64,000 nt of DNA, taken from the NCBI RefSeq assembly GCF_012102705.1, contig NZ_JAAVTA010000001.1:248001-312000 (forward strand). The letters run 5' to 3'. Source of the stretch: Haematospirillum sp. H1815. GTDB taxonomy: Bacteria; Pseudomonadota; Alphaproteobacteria; Rhodospirillales; Rhodospirillaceae. Shown piece by piece: positions 9,467-18,432 of this stretch (the stretch's first letter is position 1; each line of letters starts with the position of its first letter). The notes beneath the pieces were generated by a model. That model did not search any database and was not told the DNA's origin. It worked only from the letters and a program-made list of their open reading frames with translations. The translations under genes were made by a program, and so were the position numbers.

Positions 9467-9498
9467 TTGCCCTGATCTGACCGAAACGGAGAAATGTA

Positions 9499-10899
9499 AT
9501 GTCCGATACGTCCTTTGACGTTGTGGTTGTCGGGGGTGGTCCCGGCGGTTATGTGGCGGCCATCAGGGCTGCCCAGCTGGGCTTGAAAACAGCTGTTGTC
9601 GAGCGTGAACATCTAGGTGGTATTTGTCTGAACTGGGGCTGTATCCCTACCAAAGCGCTTTTGCGGTCTGCTGATGTTTATCGTACTTTCCAGCACGCTA
9701 AGGAATATGGCCTTGCGGTGCAAGGGGCCACGTTTGACCTGCAGGCAATTGTGAAGCGATCGAGAGGGGTTGCCTCCCAGCTTTCCTCTGGCGTTAAACA
9801 TTTGCTCAAGAAAAACAAGGTCCAAGTTTTTGATGGTTTTGGCCGTCTTGCTGGAAAAGGCAAGGTTTCCGTTGAAAGCAACGGCAAGGTTATCGCAAGC
9901 TTGTCCGCTCCTCATATTATCCTGGCAACAGGAGCCAGAGCGCGTACGTTGCCGGGCATCGAGCCTGATGGCAAGATTGTGTGGACCTACAAGAATGCCT
10001 TGGTCCCTGATACAATGCCCAAGTCTCTTCTGGTGGTTGGGTCTGGTGCTATCGGCATTGAATTTGCTAGTTTCTTCAATGCTTTTGGTGCCGATGTTAC
10101 TGTTGTCGAGGTGATGGACCGAATCGTTCCGGCTGAAGACGCTGAAATATCAGGGCTTCTCCAGAAGTCCCTTGAGAAACAGGGCATGAAGATCATGACC
10201 AAGGCTTCAGTAAAGGGCATCAAGACTTCGGCAACGAATGCGGTTGTGACTGTCGAGAAAGATGGTAAGAGCCAAAATCTTGTGGTGGACCGCGTGATTC
10301 TTGCCGTCGGTATTCAGGCCAATATCGAAAATATTGGGCTGGAAGGGACGGCTGTGAAGGTTGAGCGTGGTATCGTCCAAGTTGATGAATGGTGCCGGAC
10401 AGGTGAGGCTGGCGTCTATGCGATTGGCGATATCACTCCCGGGCCGTGGCTTGCGCACAAGGCCAGCCATGAAGGCATCGTGTGTGTCGAGAAGATTGCC
10501 GGCGTGAAAGATGTACATCCCATCAATCGCTCCACGATACCTGGGTGCACCTATTGCCATCCTCAGGTCGCCTCTGTCGGTCTTACCGAAGCCAAGGCAA
10601 AAGAAGCCGGTCACGCGGTCAAGATTGGTCGGTTCCCGTTTGTTGGTAACGGCAAAGCGATCGCCATGGGAGAGCCGGAAGGGCTTGTCAAAACAGTATT
10701 TGACGCCAAAACGGGTGAGTTGTTGGGTGCTCACATGATCGGGGCCGAGGTGACAGAGATGATCCAAGGCTTTGGTATTGCCAAAACGCTGGAAACGACA
10801 GAAGCAGACTTGATGCATACTGTATTCCCGCATCCGACTCTTTCCGAGATGATGCATGAATCTGTTCTGGATGCATGGGGTCGGGCTATTCACTTCTGA
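9499..10899 (+). CDS. lpd: Dihydrolipoamide dehydrogenase, E3
   Basis: FAD-dependent enzyme that reoxidises dihydrolipoamide with NAD+. The 466-residue product has the N-terminal FAD motif GGGPGGYVAA, the redox-active disulfide motif GGICLNWGCIPTKAL (about 36-50), an NAD-binding motif GSGAIGIEFASFF near 178, a second FAD motif (GVYAIGDI) and the C-terminal catalytic His-Glu pair in HPTLSEMMHE. It completes the pdhABC-lpd set and starts behind CGGAGAAATGTA. It may also serve 2-oxoglutarate dehydrogenase and glycine cleavage; the window does not show whether another lpd exists. Confidence 0.97.
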   Translation: MSDTSFDVVVVGGGPGGYVAAIRAAQLGLKTAVVEREHLGGICLNWGCIPTKALLRSADVYRTFQHAKEYGLAVQGATFDLQAIVKRSRGVASQLSSGVKHLLKKNKVQVFDGFGRLAGKGKVSVESNGKVIASLSAPHIILATGARARTLPGIEPDGKIVWTYKNALVPDTMPKSLLVVGSGAIGIEFASFFNAFGADVTVVEVMDRIVPAEDAEISGLLQKSLEKQGMKIMTKASVKGIKTSATNAVVTVEKDGKSQNLVVDRVILAVGIQANIENIGLEGTAVKVERGIVQVDEWCRTGEAGVYAIGDITPGPWLAHKASHEGIVCVEKIAGVKDVHPINRSTIPGCTYCHPQVASVGLTEAKAKEAGHAVKIGRFPFVGNGKAIAMGEPEGLVKTVFDAKTGELLGAHMIGAEVTEMIQGFGIAKTLETTEADLMHTVFPHPTLSEMMHESVLDAWGRAIHF

Positions 10900-10914
10900 T
10901 AGCTTGATGCTGTA

Positions 10915-10932
10915 TTCACGGTAATCCGTGAA
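10915..10932. repeat. Short perfect hairpin between lpd and lipA
   Basis: TTCACGG (10915-10921) and CCGTGAA (10926-10932) pair over a TAAT loop. No T run follows, so it is more likely an mRNA-processing or stability hairpin than a full terminator. Confidence 0.5.
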
Positions 10933-10946
10933 CAAACGAGGATCGC

Positions 10947-11903
10947 ATGAGCACAATGGAATCTTTTCACGACAAGGAAGTAGCTCCTTTGCGTAAGCCG
11001 GACTGGATTCGTGTCAAAGCTCCAACGTCACAGGAGTTTGAAGAAACCCGTGCGCTTATGCGATCCAAGTCTCTGGTTACTGTGTGTGAGGAAGCAGCGT
11101 GCCCCAATATAGGGGAGTGCTGGAAAAAGAAGCACGCGACCATGATGATCATGGGTGAAATCTGCACGCGTGCATGCCGCTTCTGTAATGTAAAAACGGG
11201 CAAGCCAAACCGGCTTGATCCCAACGAGCCGCAGAATGTTGCGGACGCTGTTGCAAGCATGGGCCTGAACCATGTTGTGATTACCTCGGTTGACCGTGAT
11301 GACCTGGAAGACGGTGGTGCGGCCCATTTTGCCAAGGTTATTCGTGCTATTCGTGATGCGGCACCATTTTCCACAATTGAGGTATTAACACCCGACTTTC
11401 GTCACAAGCAGGGTGCTTTGGAGGTCGTTGTTGAGGCTAGGCCGGATGTTTTCAACCACAACCTTGAAACGGTTCCACGGTTGTATAATGCCATAAGGCC
11501 CGGTGCACGTTACTTTGGGTCTTTGCAGCTTCTGGCTCGCGTCAAGGAGCTTGATCCGTCTATTTTCACAAAATCAGGCATTATGGTTGGTCTTGGTGAG
11601 GATCGGCAGGAAGTTCTGAACCTCATGGATGATCTGCGTGCTGCTGATGTTGATTTTATGACCATTGGACAGTATCTTCAGCCAACGCCTCGCCATGCGA
11701 AGGTGGAACGCTTTGTTCCTCCCGACGAGTTTGAGGATTACGCCCGTATGGGACGTGCAAAAGGCTTTTTGCTGGTTGCTTCTTCTCCGCTCACGCGCTC
11801 TTCATATCATGCAGATCGTGACTTTTATGCCCTGCGGCGTGCCAGGGATGAGCAACTCCGTGCAGCCGCGCCGTTGCCTTGTTCTGCGAAAGACAGTGGC
11901 TGA
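10947..11903 (+). CDS. lipA: Lipoyl synthase (radical SAM)
   Basis: Inserts two sulfurs into protein-bound octanoyl groups to make lipoate, needed by the E2 and E1-beta lipoyl domains encoded just upstream. The 318-residue product carries both iron-sulfur motifs: the auxiliary cluster at Cys47, Cys52 and Cys58 ([12 protein letters not shown]) and the radical SAM CxxxCxxC at Cys73, Cys77 and Cys80 (CTRACRFC), plus the C-terminal RSSYHAD motif whose serine ligates the auxiliary cluster. GAGGA precedes the start. The coq10-like gene starts 4 bases after its stop. Confidence 0.97.
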   Translation: MSTMESFHDKEVAPLRKPDWIRVKAPTSQEFEETRALMRSKSLVTVCEEAACPNIGECWKKKHATMMIMGEICTRACRFCNVKTGKPNRLDPNEPQNVADAVASMGLNHVVITSVDRDDLEDGGAAHFAKVIRAIRDAAPFSTIEVLTPDFRHKQGALEVVVEARPDVFNHNLETVPRLYNAIRPGARYFGSLQLLARVKELDPSIFTKSGIMVGLGEDRQEVLNLMDDLRAADVDFMTIGQYLQPTPRHAKVERFVPPDEFEDYARMGRAKGFLLVASSPLTRSSYHADRDFYALRRARDEQLRAAAPLPCSAKDSG

Positions 11904-11906
11904 GAC

Positions 11907-12359
11907 ATGCCGACGCATGCTGAAAAGAGAAAGCTGCCGTATACAAAAGAGCAGCTCTTTGCCTTGGTCGCGGATGTCGAGCGGTACCCCGAGTTCTTGC
12001 CTTGGTGCCTTGCTGCCAGAATTAACAGGCGGGAAGGAGATGTATTCTGGGCGGACTTGGTTATTGGCTTCAAGATGGTAAAGGAGCGGTTCACATCCAG
12101 AGTTGAGCTAACATCACCAGATCGTGTGGATGTTTCCTACTCGGAGGGGCCCTTCAAGCATATGAACACGCATTGGATTTTTATCGAAGATCCAGATGAT
12201 CATGGAACTTGGATCGATTTTTATGTCGATTTCGAGTTTCGCTCTCCCCTCCTGCAAAAGATCATAGGTTTTCTTTTTGGTGAGGCTGTTGCAAAGATGG
12301 TTTCCGCGTTTGAAGCACGTGCTGAAGTTCTTTATGGGTTAGAAGATTCTCAGCGATAG
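11907..12359 (+). CDS. Coq10/RatA-like START-domain protein
   Basis: A 150-residue polyketide cyclase/START-fold protein of the Coq10/RatA family. Conserved elements are LVADVERYPEFLPWC near the N-terminus and FEFRSPLLQKIIGFLFGE near the C-terminus. In mitochondria Coq10 binds ubiquinone and helps respiration; in E. coli the RatA homologue was reported to affect ribosome association. In alphaproteobacteria it commonly follows lipA, as here, and is probably cotranscribed. A ubiquinone-binding role is the likelier one for this lineage, but that is inference. Confidence 0.85.
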   Translation: MPTHAEKRKLPYTKEQLFALVADVERYPEFLPWCLAARINRREGDVFWADLVIGFKMVKERFTSRVELTSPDRVDVSYSEGPFKHMNTHWIFIEDPDDHGTWIDFYVDFEFRSPLLQKIIGFLFGEAVAKMVSAFEARAEVLYGLEDSQR

Positions 12360-12447
12360 ATTTTCTATCTCATTGCGGTAACATGATTTTTATCCGTTTT
12401 CTTTGTGCTTTCTTACCTTGCAATAGATTTATTCATTTTGTCATTGA

Positions 12448-12461
12448 TGAAATGCATTTCA
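12448..12461. repeat. 14-bp perfect palindrome between convergent genes
   Basis: TGAAATGCATTTCA is a perfect palindrome in the AT-rich gap (12360-12473) between the converging coq10-like and cinA genes. It has no loop and so is not a terminator by itself; it may be chance or a protein site. Confidence 0.4.
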
Positions 12462-12473
12462 ATAAAATATGAT

Positions 12474-12965
12474 CTATTGACTTATAGTTGTTCTTATAAG
12501 CCCGAGTGCGCGAAGAACTGTTTCTTCCCTGACCTCGTGGCGTGTTCCCTTGATGATGTCTGCGCTATGCGCTATGCCCCCCAAGCTTGTTGTAACAGCG
12601 ATGTGGACCAGCCCGACAGGTTTATCCGGGCTTCCGCCGCCAGGGCCGGCGATACCCGTTACGGCAACGGCCAGATCTGCTGATGAAGCCCGGAGTGCGC
12701 CTCGTGCCATTGCCAAGGCAACCTCTTCGCTGACGGCTCCCTTGATCCTGATCAATGAAGGAGGCACTCCCAGCATTGTTTCCTTTGCTACGTTGGCATA
12801 GGCCACAAAGCCCGCCTCAAGAATATCAGAGCTTCCCGGAATGGCGGTGAGGCACGCTGCAATCAGTCCGCCTGTGCAGGATTCAGCGGTAACCAATCGG
12901 ACATCTTTATCACGACACATGCCCAGTGTACGTTCTGCCTCGGCTATCATTTGATCTGAGAACAT
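12474..12965 (-). CDS. CinA C-terminal-domain protein (nicotinamide-nucleotide amidase, PncC type)
   Basis: Stand-alone 163-residue CinA-C domain that deamidates nicotinamide mononucleotide to nicotinate mononucleotide for NAD recycling. Visible family motifs are VTAESCTGGLIAACLTAIPGSS near residues 24-45, with the catalytic serine, and AVTGIAGPGGG near 103-113. The N-terminal molybdopterin-binding-like CinA domain is absent, as is usual in proteobacteria. It lies 14 bases downstream of pgpA on the same strand, so the two probably form an operon. Confidence 0.93.
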   Translation of the reverse strand: MFSDQMIAEAERTLGMCRDKDVRLVTAESCTGGLIAACLTAIPGSSDILEAGFVAYANVAKETMLGVPPSLIRIKGAVSEEVALAMARGALRASSADLAVAVTGIAGPGGGSPDKPVGLVHIAVTTSLGGIAHSADIIKGTRHEVREETVLRALGLIRTTISQ

Positions 12966-12979
12966 GCATTATACCCTTT

Positions 12980-13519
12980 TCACTTTATGATGATCTCGTA
13001 GTTCAGGCAGAGCAGTGCGACAATGATGGCGTATAGAGACGCTGCAATGTCATCCAGCATGACACCCAAGCCCCCTTTGAGATGCCTGTCGATGTAAGAA
13101 ACAGGGAAGGGTTTCACAATATCCGCGATTCTAAAAAGGATAAAAGCCAGAAGCCAATTAATTGGGGTTGCCGGTACAGCGCACAGGACAAGCCATTGCC
13201 CTACAACCTCGTCAACAACAACCTCTTTTGGATCATGTTGCGACGTTGCACGCATATAAACATTGCTATAGTACCAGCCAGCAAGAAAAAGACCTGATGC
13301 AGCGCCAAACAGTAACCAGCGACCAATCTCTGGTCCCCATGGCCACATCAGGATTACGGCAAATGGGAGTGCGGCCATGGAACCCACTGTTCCCGGCATG
13401 ACAGGCGACAAGCCGCTACCAAACCACGTAGCAACTATCAAGACAAGGCAGCAGGGTTTGCGCGTCTGGTGCTGTTCTTCGGTTGTGGGCTCTTGTTTCA
13501 TGGAGAGAGGCAGGTCCAT
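12980..13519 (-). CDS. pgpA: Phosphatidylglycerophosphatase A
   Basis: Integral membrane phosphatase that makes phosphatidylglycerol from its 3-phosphate. The product has 179 residues with about four hydrophobic segments. The characteristic motif DEVVGQWLVL is near residues 103-112, and ATWFGSGLSPVMPGTVGS near 30-47 is the conserved N-terminal stretch. About 24 N-terminal residues are polar and poorly conserved, so a shorter start is possible. The gene is divergent from the M23 peptidase gene, with about 190 bases between. Confidence 0.93.
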   Translation of the reverse strand: MDLPLSMKQEPTTEEQHQTRKPCCLVLIVATWFGSGLSPVMPGTVGSMAALPFAVILMWPWGPEIGRWLLFGAASGLFLAGWYYSNVYMRATSQHDPKEVVVDEVVGQWLVLCAVPATPINWLLAFILFRIADIVKPFPVSYIDRHLKGGLGVMLDDIAASLYAIIVALLCLNYEIIIK

Positions 13520-13712
13520 ATTTTTGCCGTATCAGGTAAAGACAGAGATAATGTAACTGTTTTTCTTGCGTTATGGCGGCAACCAAATGTAGCTTTCATT
13601 ATGCGGGAAAGGTTCTTTTCGTGGTGGTTATGAGGTGAAGGTACCATCTGCTGAATTTTTTCTACAGTATACGTAGAGTTTTTATACCAGACCCATCTTG
13701 CTCAGGAAGGCC

Positions 13713-15005
13713 ATGTCGCTCTACGATCCAAGAAAGTACAAGCAGACAAAGCTGTTGCGTGCGGTGGAGCGCGTGTTTCCCGAGCGCCGCCTTGTCTTAT
13801 GCCAGGAAGGGCGCTCGTTGCGCTCGTTTCGGTTGACGACAGCATGTCAGGCAGCCTCTGTCTTTCTGTCTGTTGCTGCTCTAGGGTGGTCTGTTTATGC
13901 GACGTGGGGTGTGCGCGTCTATAGCGATGAGCTGGAACAGCGTTACCAGGAGATACAGTATTCCAAGGCCGCCCATCATGCCTTGCTCGACGAGATTGCT
14001 GATCAGAGGCGGCAGCTTATGGATGTTGCCGCTGGTCTTGACCGGAGCCACGGCCGTGCTGTTCAGCTTGCGGGCGAAACTACCAAGTCAGCAGGCAAGA
14101 AGGGACGGGAGCTTGATGATATCCGTCGGGAATATGACTTGCTGCGTGAAACGTTGGGTGCCGTAGAACAGAGTCTGGCCTCCTTGCCCGATCATGTGCC
14201 CTCTTCCGTTTTCTCGCTTGAGGATGTGGAGATTCAGCTCCGCCAGACAGAACGTGAACGTGACCTTGCCCTGTCGGAGCGTGAAGTTCTCCGTGGTCGG
14301 GTTGATGATCTTGAATATCGTATGGCCGAAATGGCTGAAAACCAGGTTGCTTTACTTCGCCGGTTCTCAGGTATCGCAGGGGATCGTGCCGAAGAGCTGC
14401 ATGAGGCTATGGCGGGTACAGGTATTGATATCAACAAGCTGATGTCATTGCCCCGTAACAACAGTGGGCAGGGCGGCCCATTTGTGCCATTCGATCCGGC
14501 TGATACAGATACTCAGGAGCTGAAGAATTCTCTGGTCTCGTTGAACACGCATGTCGAGCGCTGGAATGCGTATCAGGGCCTTGTGGATACTTTGCCCTTG
14601 GGATTCCCGGTCAAAGTCAAGTGGAGCCTGAGCAGTCCATTCGGTGTTCGCTCGGATCCGATCAATGGTGTCAAGGCTGTGCACCAAGGGCTCGATATTC
14701 GTGCTCCCTGGAGGTCTTCGGTTTATGCAACGGGCCAAGGCACGGTTGCGTTTGCCGGTTGGCGCGGGCGCTATGGTCGCATGGTCGAGGTCGAGCATGG
14801 TAATGGCTTGAAAACACGTTACGGCCATTTGTCAAAGATCGTTGTGAAGAAGGGCGACCGGGTTGACCGGTCTATTGTCGTTGGGTTGTTGGGGAACAGC
14901 GGTCGCTCAACTGGTGCGCATTTGCACTATGAAGTTCTTGTCAACGATGTTCCGCGCAATCCCCAGAAGTTTATTAGGGCGGGTGCACATGTTTTCAAAG
15001 GATAG
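13713..15005 (+). CDS. M23 (LytM-type) peptidase with N-terminal anchor and coiled coil
   Basis: A 430-residue periplasmic or envelope protein. A single hydrophobic segment (about residues 48-68) is followed by long coiled-coil regions (about 75-210) and a C-terminal LytM domain. The zinc ligands are present: VHQGLDIRAP supplies His and Asp, and AHLHYEV the HxH pair, so the enzyme should be an active D,D-endopeptidase. AGGAAGG before the ATG at 13713 favours this start over a TTG 15 bases upstream. The bactofilin gene overlaps its 3' end by 17 bases. M23 peptidase-bactofilin pairs are known cell-shape modules (Caulobacter, Helicobacter Csd1-CcmA). Confidence 0.9.
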   Translation: MSLYDPRKYKQTKLLRAVERVFPERRLVLCQEGRSLRSFRLTTACQAASVFLSVAALGWSVYATWGVRVYSDELEQRYQEIQYSKAAHHALLDEIADQRRQLMDVAAGLDRSHGRAVQLAGETTKSAGKKGRELDDIRREYDLLRETLGAVEQSLASLPDHVPSSVFSLEDVEIQLRQTERERDLALSEREVLRGRVDDLEYRMAEMAENQVALLRRFSGIAGDRAEELHEAMAGTGIDINKLMSLPRNNSGQGGPFVPFDPADTDTQELKNSLVSLNTHVERWNAYQGLVDTLPLGFPVKVKWSLSSPFGVRSDPINGVKAVHQGLDIRAPWRSSVYATGQGTVAFAGWRGRYGRMVEVEHGNGLKTRYGHLSKIVVKKGDRVDRSIVVGLLGNSGRSTGAHLHYEVLVNDVPRNPQKFIRAGAHVFKG

Positions 15006-15477
15006 CAAGACTCGCGGCGATCACCGTTCGAAAGGTTCCGCTTCGGTACCTTCCATTGTTGCTGGCGATCTGTCTGTAACGGGCAATTTTGTCGGGACGG
15101 GCGAGATGCAAATTGACGGGGCTGTTGAAGGTGATATCGACTGCCAAACATTGACAATTGGGGTCAGCGGAACTGTATCGGGCCATGTCAGGGCGGAAAC
15201 GGTGCGTCTGCATGGCCAGCTGATGGGGCAAATCCATGCCCGGAATGTTTTTCTGGCTTCAACCTCGCGCATGGTTGGTGATGTAACCCATGAAAGCTTG
15301 GCTATAGAGCCCGGGGCATTCTTGGAGGGGCATTGTCGCCGTATGTCGTCGGACTGTGGTGGGGCTCTTGATGCTCCTGACAAGTCCCGCGGTGCCGGCT
15401 TGCGCCTTACGGACAGCAGTCGCAGTGCTACGGTCAGCAAGGAAGAGGATGTTCTGGATACAGTTGTTGGTGCCTGA
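14989..15477 (+). CDS. Bactofilin (CcmA/BacA family)
   Basis: Self-polymerising cytoskeletal protein of 162 residues. The central right-handed beta-helix (DUF583), about residues 20-115, shows the regular short repeats such as GTGEMQIDGAVEGDIDC and GTVSGHVRAETVRLHG. The N- and C-terminal tails are polar and probably disordered. The start at 14989 lies inside the end of the M23 peptidase gene, so the two are translationally linked. The pair probably localises peptidoglycan hydrolysis to set cell curvature or a polar structure, by analogy with known pairs. Confidence 0.93.
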   Translation: MFSKDSKTRGDHRSKGSASVPSIVAGDLSVTGNFVGTGEMQIDGAVEGDIDCQTLTIGVSGTVSGHVRAETVRLHGQLMGQIHARNVFLASTSRMVGDVTHESLAIEPGAFLEGHCRRMSSDCGGALDAPDKSRGAGLRLTDSSRSATVSKEEDVLDTVVGA

Positions 15478-15480
15478 TTT

Positions 15481-16494
15481 TTAACGGGCTTTGGCGATTT
15501 GCCTAGCTGCCTCAAGGGCGTAGTAGGTCATGATGGCATCGGCTCCGGCTCTTTTGAAGCACAGCAAGCTTTCCATCATCGCACGGTCACGGTCCAGCCA
15601 ACCGTTCTGGGCTGCAGCTTGTATCATGGCATACTCCCCACTGACCTGGTAAGCCCAAGTCGGCATCTTGAAAGAGGTTCTTACCTTGGACAGAATATCA
15701 AGATAAGGCATCCCCGGTTTTATAATGATGGCGTCGGCCCCTTCCTGAATGTCCAAGGCAACTTCCCGCATGGCTTCGTCGCTGTTGGAAGGGTCCATCT
15801 GATAACTTCTCTTGTTTCCACCTTTGAGAGACTGAGCAGAACCTATTGCATCCCTGAAAGGGCCATAGAACGCAGAAGCATATTTGGCTGCATAGGCGAT
15901 GATTTGTACATTGCTGAATCCGGCAGAGTCCAAGGCATCGCGCACAGCGCCCACCCGGCCATCCATCATGTCGGAAGGGGCGACAGCGTCAGCCCCTGAT
16001 TTAGCCTGTTGCAAGGCTTGTTGTACCAAGACAGCAACAGTTTCATCATTGATAACATGCCCATTATGGACCAAGCCATCGTGTCCTGTATCTGTATAGG
16101 GATCCAAAGCGACATCGCATATAATTCCCAGTTCAGGGCATGCAGCCTTCAGTGTCCGGATGGTGCGGTTGACCAAGTTATCGGGATTATGGGCTTCAGT
16201 TGCTGCACTGTTTTTCATCGATGCTTCAATGCATGGGAAAAGCGCAATTGCTGGAACACCAAGAGAGTATGCCTCGTGTGATGCATCAACCAAGCAGTCA
16301 GTGCTATAGCGAAAGACGCCGGGCATCGATGAAACGGGTTCCTTCCTGTTCTTGCCTTCAACAATAAAAACGGGCCATATCAGGTCATTGACTGTTACGA
16401 TCTTCTCAGCCATCAGGCGCCGGGACCATTCGTGTTGACGGTTGCGGCGCATGCGCAGGCGAGGGAAGGATCCAGGCAAGGAGGCAACAGTCAT
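15481..16494 (-). CDS. hemB: Delta-aminolevulinic acid dehydratase (porphobilinogen synthase)
   Basis: Condenses two 5-aminolevulinate molecules to porphobilinogen in haem synthesis. The 337-residue product has the two catalytic lysine contexts YAAKYASAFYGPFRDA and IIKPGMPYLD. The metal-site region reads ICDVALDPYTDTGHDG, aspartate-rich without the three zinc cysteines, so a Mg-dependent enzyme is expected. The gene converges on the bactofilin gene, with only 3 bases between the two stop codons. It diverges from the CoA hydrolase gene across about 260 bases. Confidence 0.96.
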   Translation of the reverse strand: MTVASLPGSFPRLRMRRNRQHEWSRRLMAEKIVTVNDLIWPVFIVEGKNRKEPVSSMPGVFRYSTDCLVDASHEAYSLGVPAIALFPCIEASMKNSAATEAHNPDNLVNRTIRTLKAACPELGIICDVALDPYTDTGHDGLVHNGHVINDETVAVLVQQALQQAKSGADAVAPSDMMDGRVGAVRDALDSAGFSNVQIIAYAAKYASAFYGPFRDAIGSAQSLKGGNKRSYQMDPSNSDEAMREVALDIQEGADAIIIKPGMPYLDILSKVRTSFKMPTWAYQVSGEYAMIQAAAQNGWLDRDRAMMESLLCFKRAGADAIMTYYALEAARQIAKAR

Positions 16495-16640
16495 GGATGG
16501 GGAAGACCTTTGATGATGCAGAGTGATCGCCGCAATAATGGCCTATGACAGGCATGTTCGCCAATATCAGAATAAAGGTGAGTGAGCGTTTTATCTACTG
16601 TGTTTCTCGAGTGCCCACCTGTGAGTGAATGAGTGTGGTA

Positions 16641-16675
16641 CAGAAGCATTGGGGGGTAGGCAGCATGTGCTTCTG
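16641..16675. repeat. 8-bp inverted repeat in the hemB/hydratase divergent gap
   Basis: CAGAAGCA (16641-16648) and TGCTTCTG (16668-16675) are separated by 19 bases containing a G6 run. It lies about 78 bases upstream of the plus-strand gene. It could be an operator; evidence is only the symmetry. Confidence 0.35.
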
Positions 16676-16752
16676 AAGTGCTTTGTTACGGTGTAATGCA
16701 TGCCTTCTAGGAATCAGACTATGTCGTGCTTTATGGCTTCAAGGGGGTTGTA

Positions 16753-17847
16753 ATGGTGTGTATCTCCGAGATTCATGCAGTCTCTGACGAGGTTGTATTT
16801 TCTGCCCGGAATGGTTTGGGTCTGGTTTTATTGAACAGACCAGAGGCGTTGAATGCCCTGTCTCTGGGGCAGATTATTCTTCTTACGCAACAGCTCCAGG
16901 TCTGGATGCATGATGATACAATCAAGGCTGTCTTGATTGAGGGGGCAGGGGATCGTGCTTTTTGTGCCGGTGGTGATATTCGTGCCATGGCTGATGCTGG
17001 TCGACGTGGCGATTCTGTAGCACTGCAGCAGTTCTTTTCTTCTGAATATCGCCTGAACCGTTTGATAAAGATTTATCCAAAACCGTTTTTGGCTTTTATG
17101 GATGGCATCACCATGGGGGGTGGCGTTGGCTTGTCTGTACATGGAACGCGTCGCATTGCGACCGAGCGTACTGTCTTTGCCATGCCCGAGACTGGAATCG
17201 GCCTTTTTCCCGATGTCGGAGGAACTTTCTTCCTGCCGCGTATGCCGGGTCAGACCGGTCTGTATCTGGCTTTGACAGGTGCCAGGATGACAGCTGCTGA
17301 TACGGTATTTACCGGTGCCGCTACGCATTTCATGCCCAGCAATCGTCGGGATAATTTTCTTGATGCGTTGGCCTGTGCTCTTGAAGGCTGTGATGTAGCA
17401 CGCGCCCTTGACGCAGTGGATGGCGTTCTGGGGCAGTTTTCTGAGGATGCGGGGCCGGTGCCATTGCAAGCCTTGCAAGAAGAAATACGGCGGTGTTTTT
17501 CCGGGGCCTCTGTGGCGATGATCCTTAAGGATCTGGCGGCAGAGGGAACGCGGTGGGCGTGTCAGCAGCGTGAAGAGTTGCTCCGGAAATCTCCGCTGTC
17601 GCTTCTTGTTACGTTTAACCAGATGCAGCGTGGCGCAGAGCTTGGTTTTGATGCGGCAATGGCCTTGGAATATAGGTTGGCGCCAAGAATGGCGTTGGGG
17701 CATGATTTCCTTGAAGGTGTGCGGGCAGCTCTGATTGACAAGGACAGGAACCCGGTATGGGTGCCAGAAAACATCGATAGTATTTCTCCTGCTGAGGTCG
17801 AGGCTTATTTCAGGCCCGCAGAGGAGGGGGAGCTTGTGTTTTGTTGA
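16753..17847 (+). CDS. Enoyl-CoA hydratase/isomerase family protein, probable 3-hydroxyisobutyryl-CoA hydrolase
   Basis: A crotonase-fold protein of 364 residues, the length of the HIBCH group rather than the 260-residue simple hydratases. Visible motifs are FCAGGDIRAM (oxyanion hole), MDGITMGGGVGLSVHG, and MPETGIGLFPDVGGTFFLPR with the catalytic glutamate and aspartate of HIBCH enzymes. The C-terminal extension (SLLVTFNQMQRG, LEYRLAPR, HDFLEGVRA) is also HIBCH-like. It would free 3-hydroxyisobutyrate from its CoA ester in valine breakdown. AAGGGGG at 16740-16746 selects the ATG at 16753. Confidence 0.85.
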   Translation: MVCISEIHAVSDEVVFSARNGLGLVLLNRPEALNALSLGQIILLTQQLQVWMHDDTIKAVLIEGAGDRAFCAGGDIRAMADAGRRGDSVALQQFFSSEYRLNRLIKIYPKPFLAFMDGITMGGGVGLSVHGTRRIATERTVFAMPETGIGLFPDVGGTFFLPRMPGQTGLYLALTGARMTAADTVFTGAATHFMPSNRRDNFLDALACALEGCDVARALDAVDGVLGQFSEDAGPVPLQALQEEIRRCFSGASVAMILKDLAAEGTRWACQQREELLRKSPLSLLVTFNQMQRGAELGFDAAMALEYRLAPRMALGHDFLEGVRAALIDKDRNPVWVPENIDSISPAEVEAYFRPAEEGELVFC

Positions 17848-17867
17848 GAGTGCTGAGAAGAAAGATC

Positions 17868-17896
17868 TTGACGCGGTTGAGGAACAAGACTTACAA
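17868..17896 (+). promoter_or_regulatory. Possible sigma70-type promoter of tRNA-Glu
   Basis: TTGACG (17868-17873), a 17-base spacer and TTACAA (17891-17896), 21 bases before the tRNA-Glu 5' end. The -35 box is good and the -10 box poor. Confidence 0.35.
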
Positions 17897-17917
17897 AGTG
17901 CGCCTTCCTGAGCCTGC

Positions 17918-17993
17918 GTCCCCATCGTCTAGAGGCCTAGGACACCGCCCTTTCACGGCGGCGACCGGGGTTCGAATCCCCGTGGGGACGCCA
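17918..17993 (+). tRNA. tRNA-Glu (anticodon UUC)
   Basis: A 76-base tRNA with acceptor GTCCCCA/TGGGGAC, discriminator G and encoded CCA. The anticodon stem CCGCC/GGCGG carries loop CTTTCAC, giving anticodon TTC. The D arm reads GTCTAGAGGCCTAGGAC and the TpsiC arm GGGGTTCGAATCCCC. Confidence 0.97.
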
Positions 17994-18145
17994 CGCATAA
18001 GAACGCTGACAAGCGTCTGGCTTTGTGTAGAGCTATGCGCCTAGTGTTGCGATCCACCTAATGCAAATAATGTATTGCCCCCACACTATGCATATGCGTC
18101 TTGGGTATGCATAGTCGTGTAGAGCTTGTTGCGGGGAAGGTATGC

Positions 18146-18340
18146 ATGGTTGCGCCATCATCAGATGAGGTCCTGTTTGAAATAAGAGTTCTTGGGAATT
18201 CAGCACAAGTTTCTGCGATACATGTGCCCACAAATACGGAAGTAAAGGTTATTTGTCCGGCTGCCTTGCCGACGACCCTTATGCAAAAGGCAGCCCTGCG
18301 CCGGCTGCTTTGGGTCCTGAATCGCTCAAAGAAACCGTGA
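18146..18340 (+). CDS. Small conserved alphaproteobacterial protein (DUF6898-like)
   Basis: A 64-residue cytoplasmic protein, predicted all-polar with a basic C-terminus (LRRLLWVLNRSKKP). The pattern EVLFEIRVLGNSAQVSAIHVPTNTEV followed by a short helical end matches, from memory, a small family often found near tRNA-Glu and rpiB in this group; the function is unknown. GGGGAAGG at 18133-18140, 5 bases before the ATG at 18146, decides the start; longer in-frame starts (TTG 18101, ATG 18107) exist. Confidence 0.65.
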   Translation: MVAPSSDEVLFEIRVLGNSAQVSAIHVPTNTEVKVICPAALPTTLMQKAALRRLLWVLNRSKKP

Positions 18341-18432
18341 ATGTATTGTCTCTGCCTCTTTTGAATGGCACAGGTAAACAAACGTGTATATAAGATTACC
18401 ATCCGTTCTTCATTATTGCGGCAGTTCTGTAA

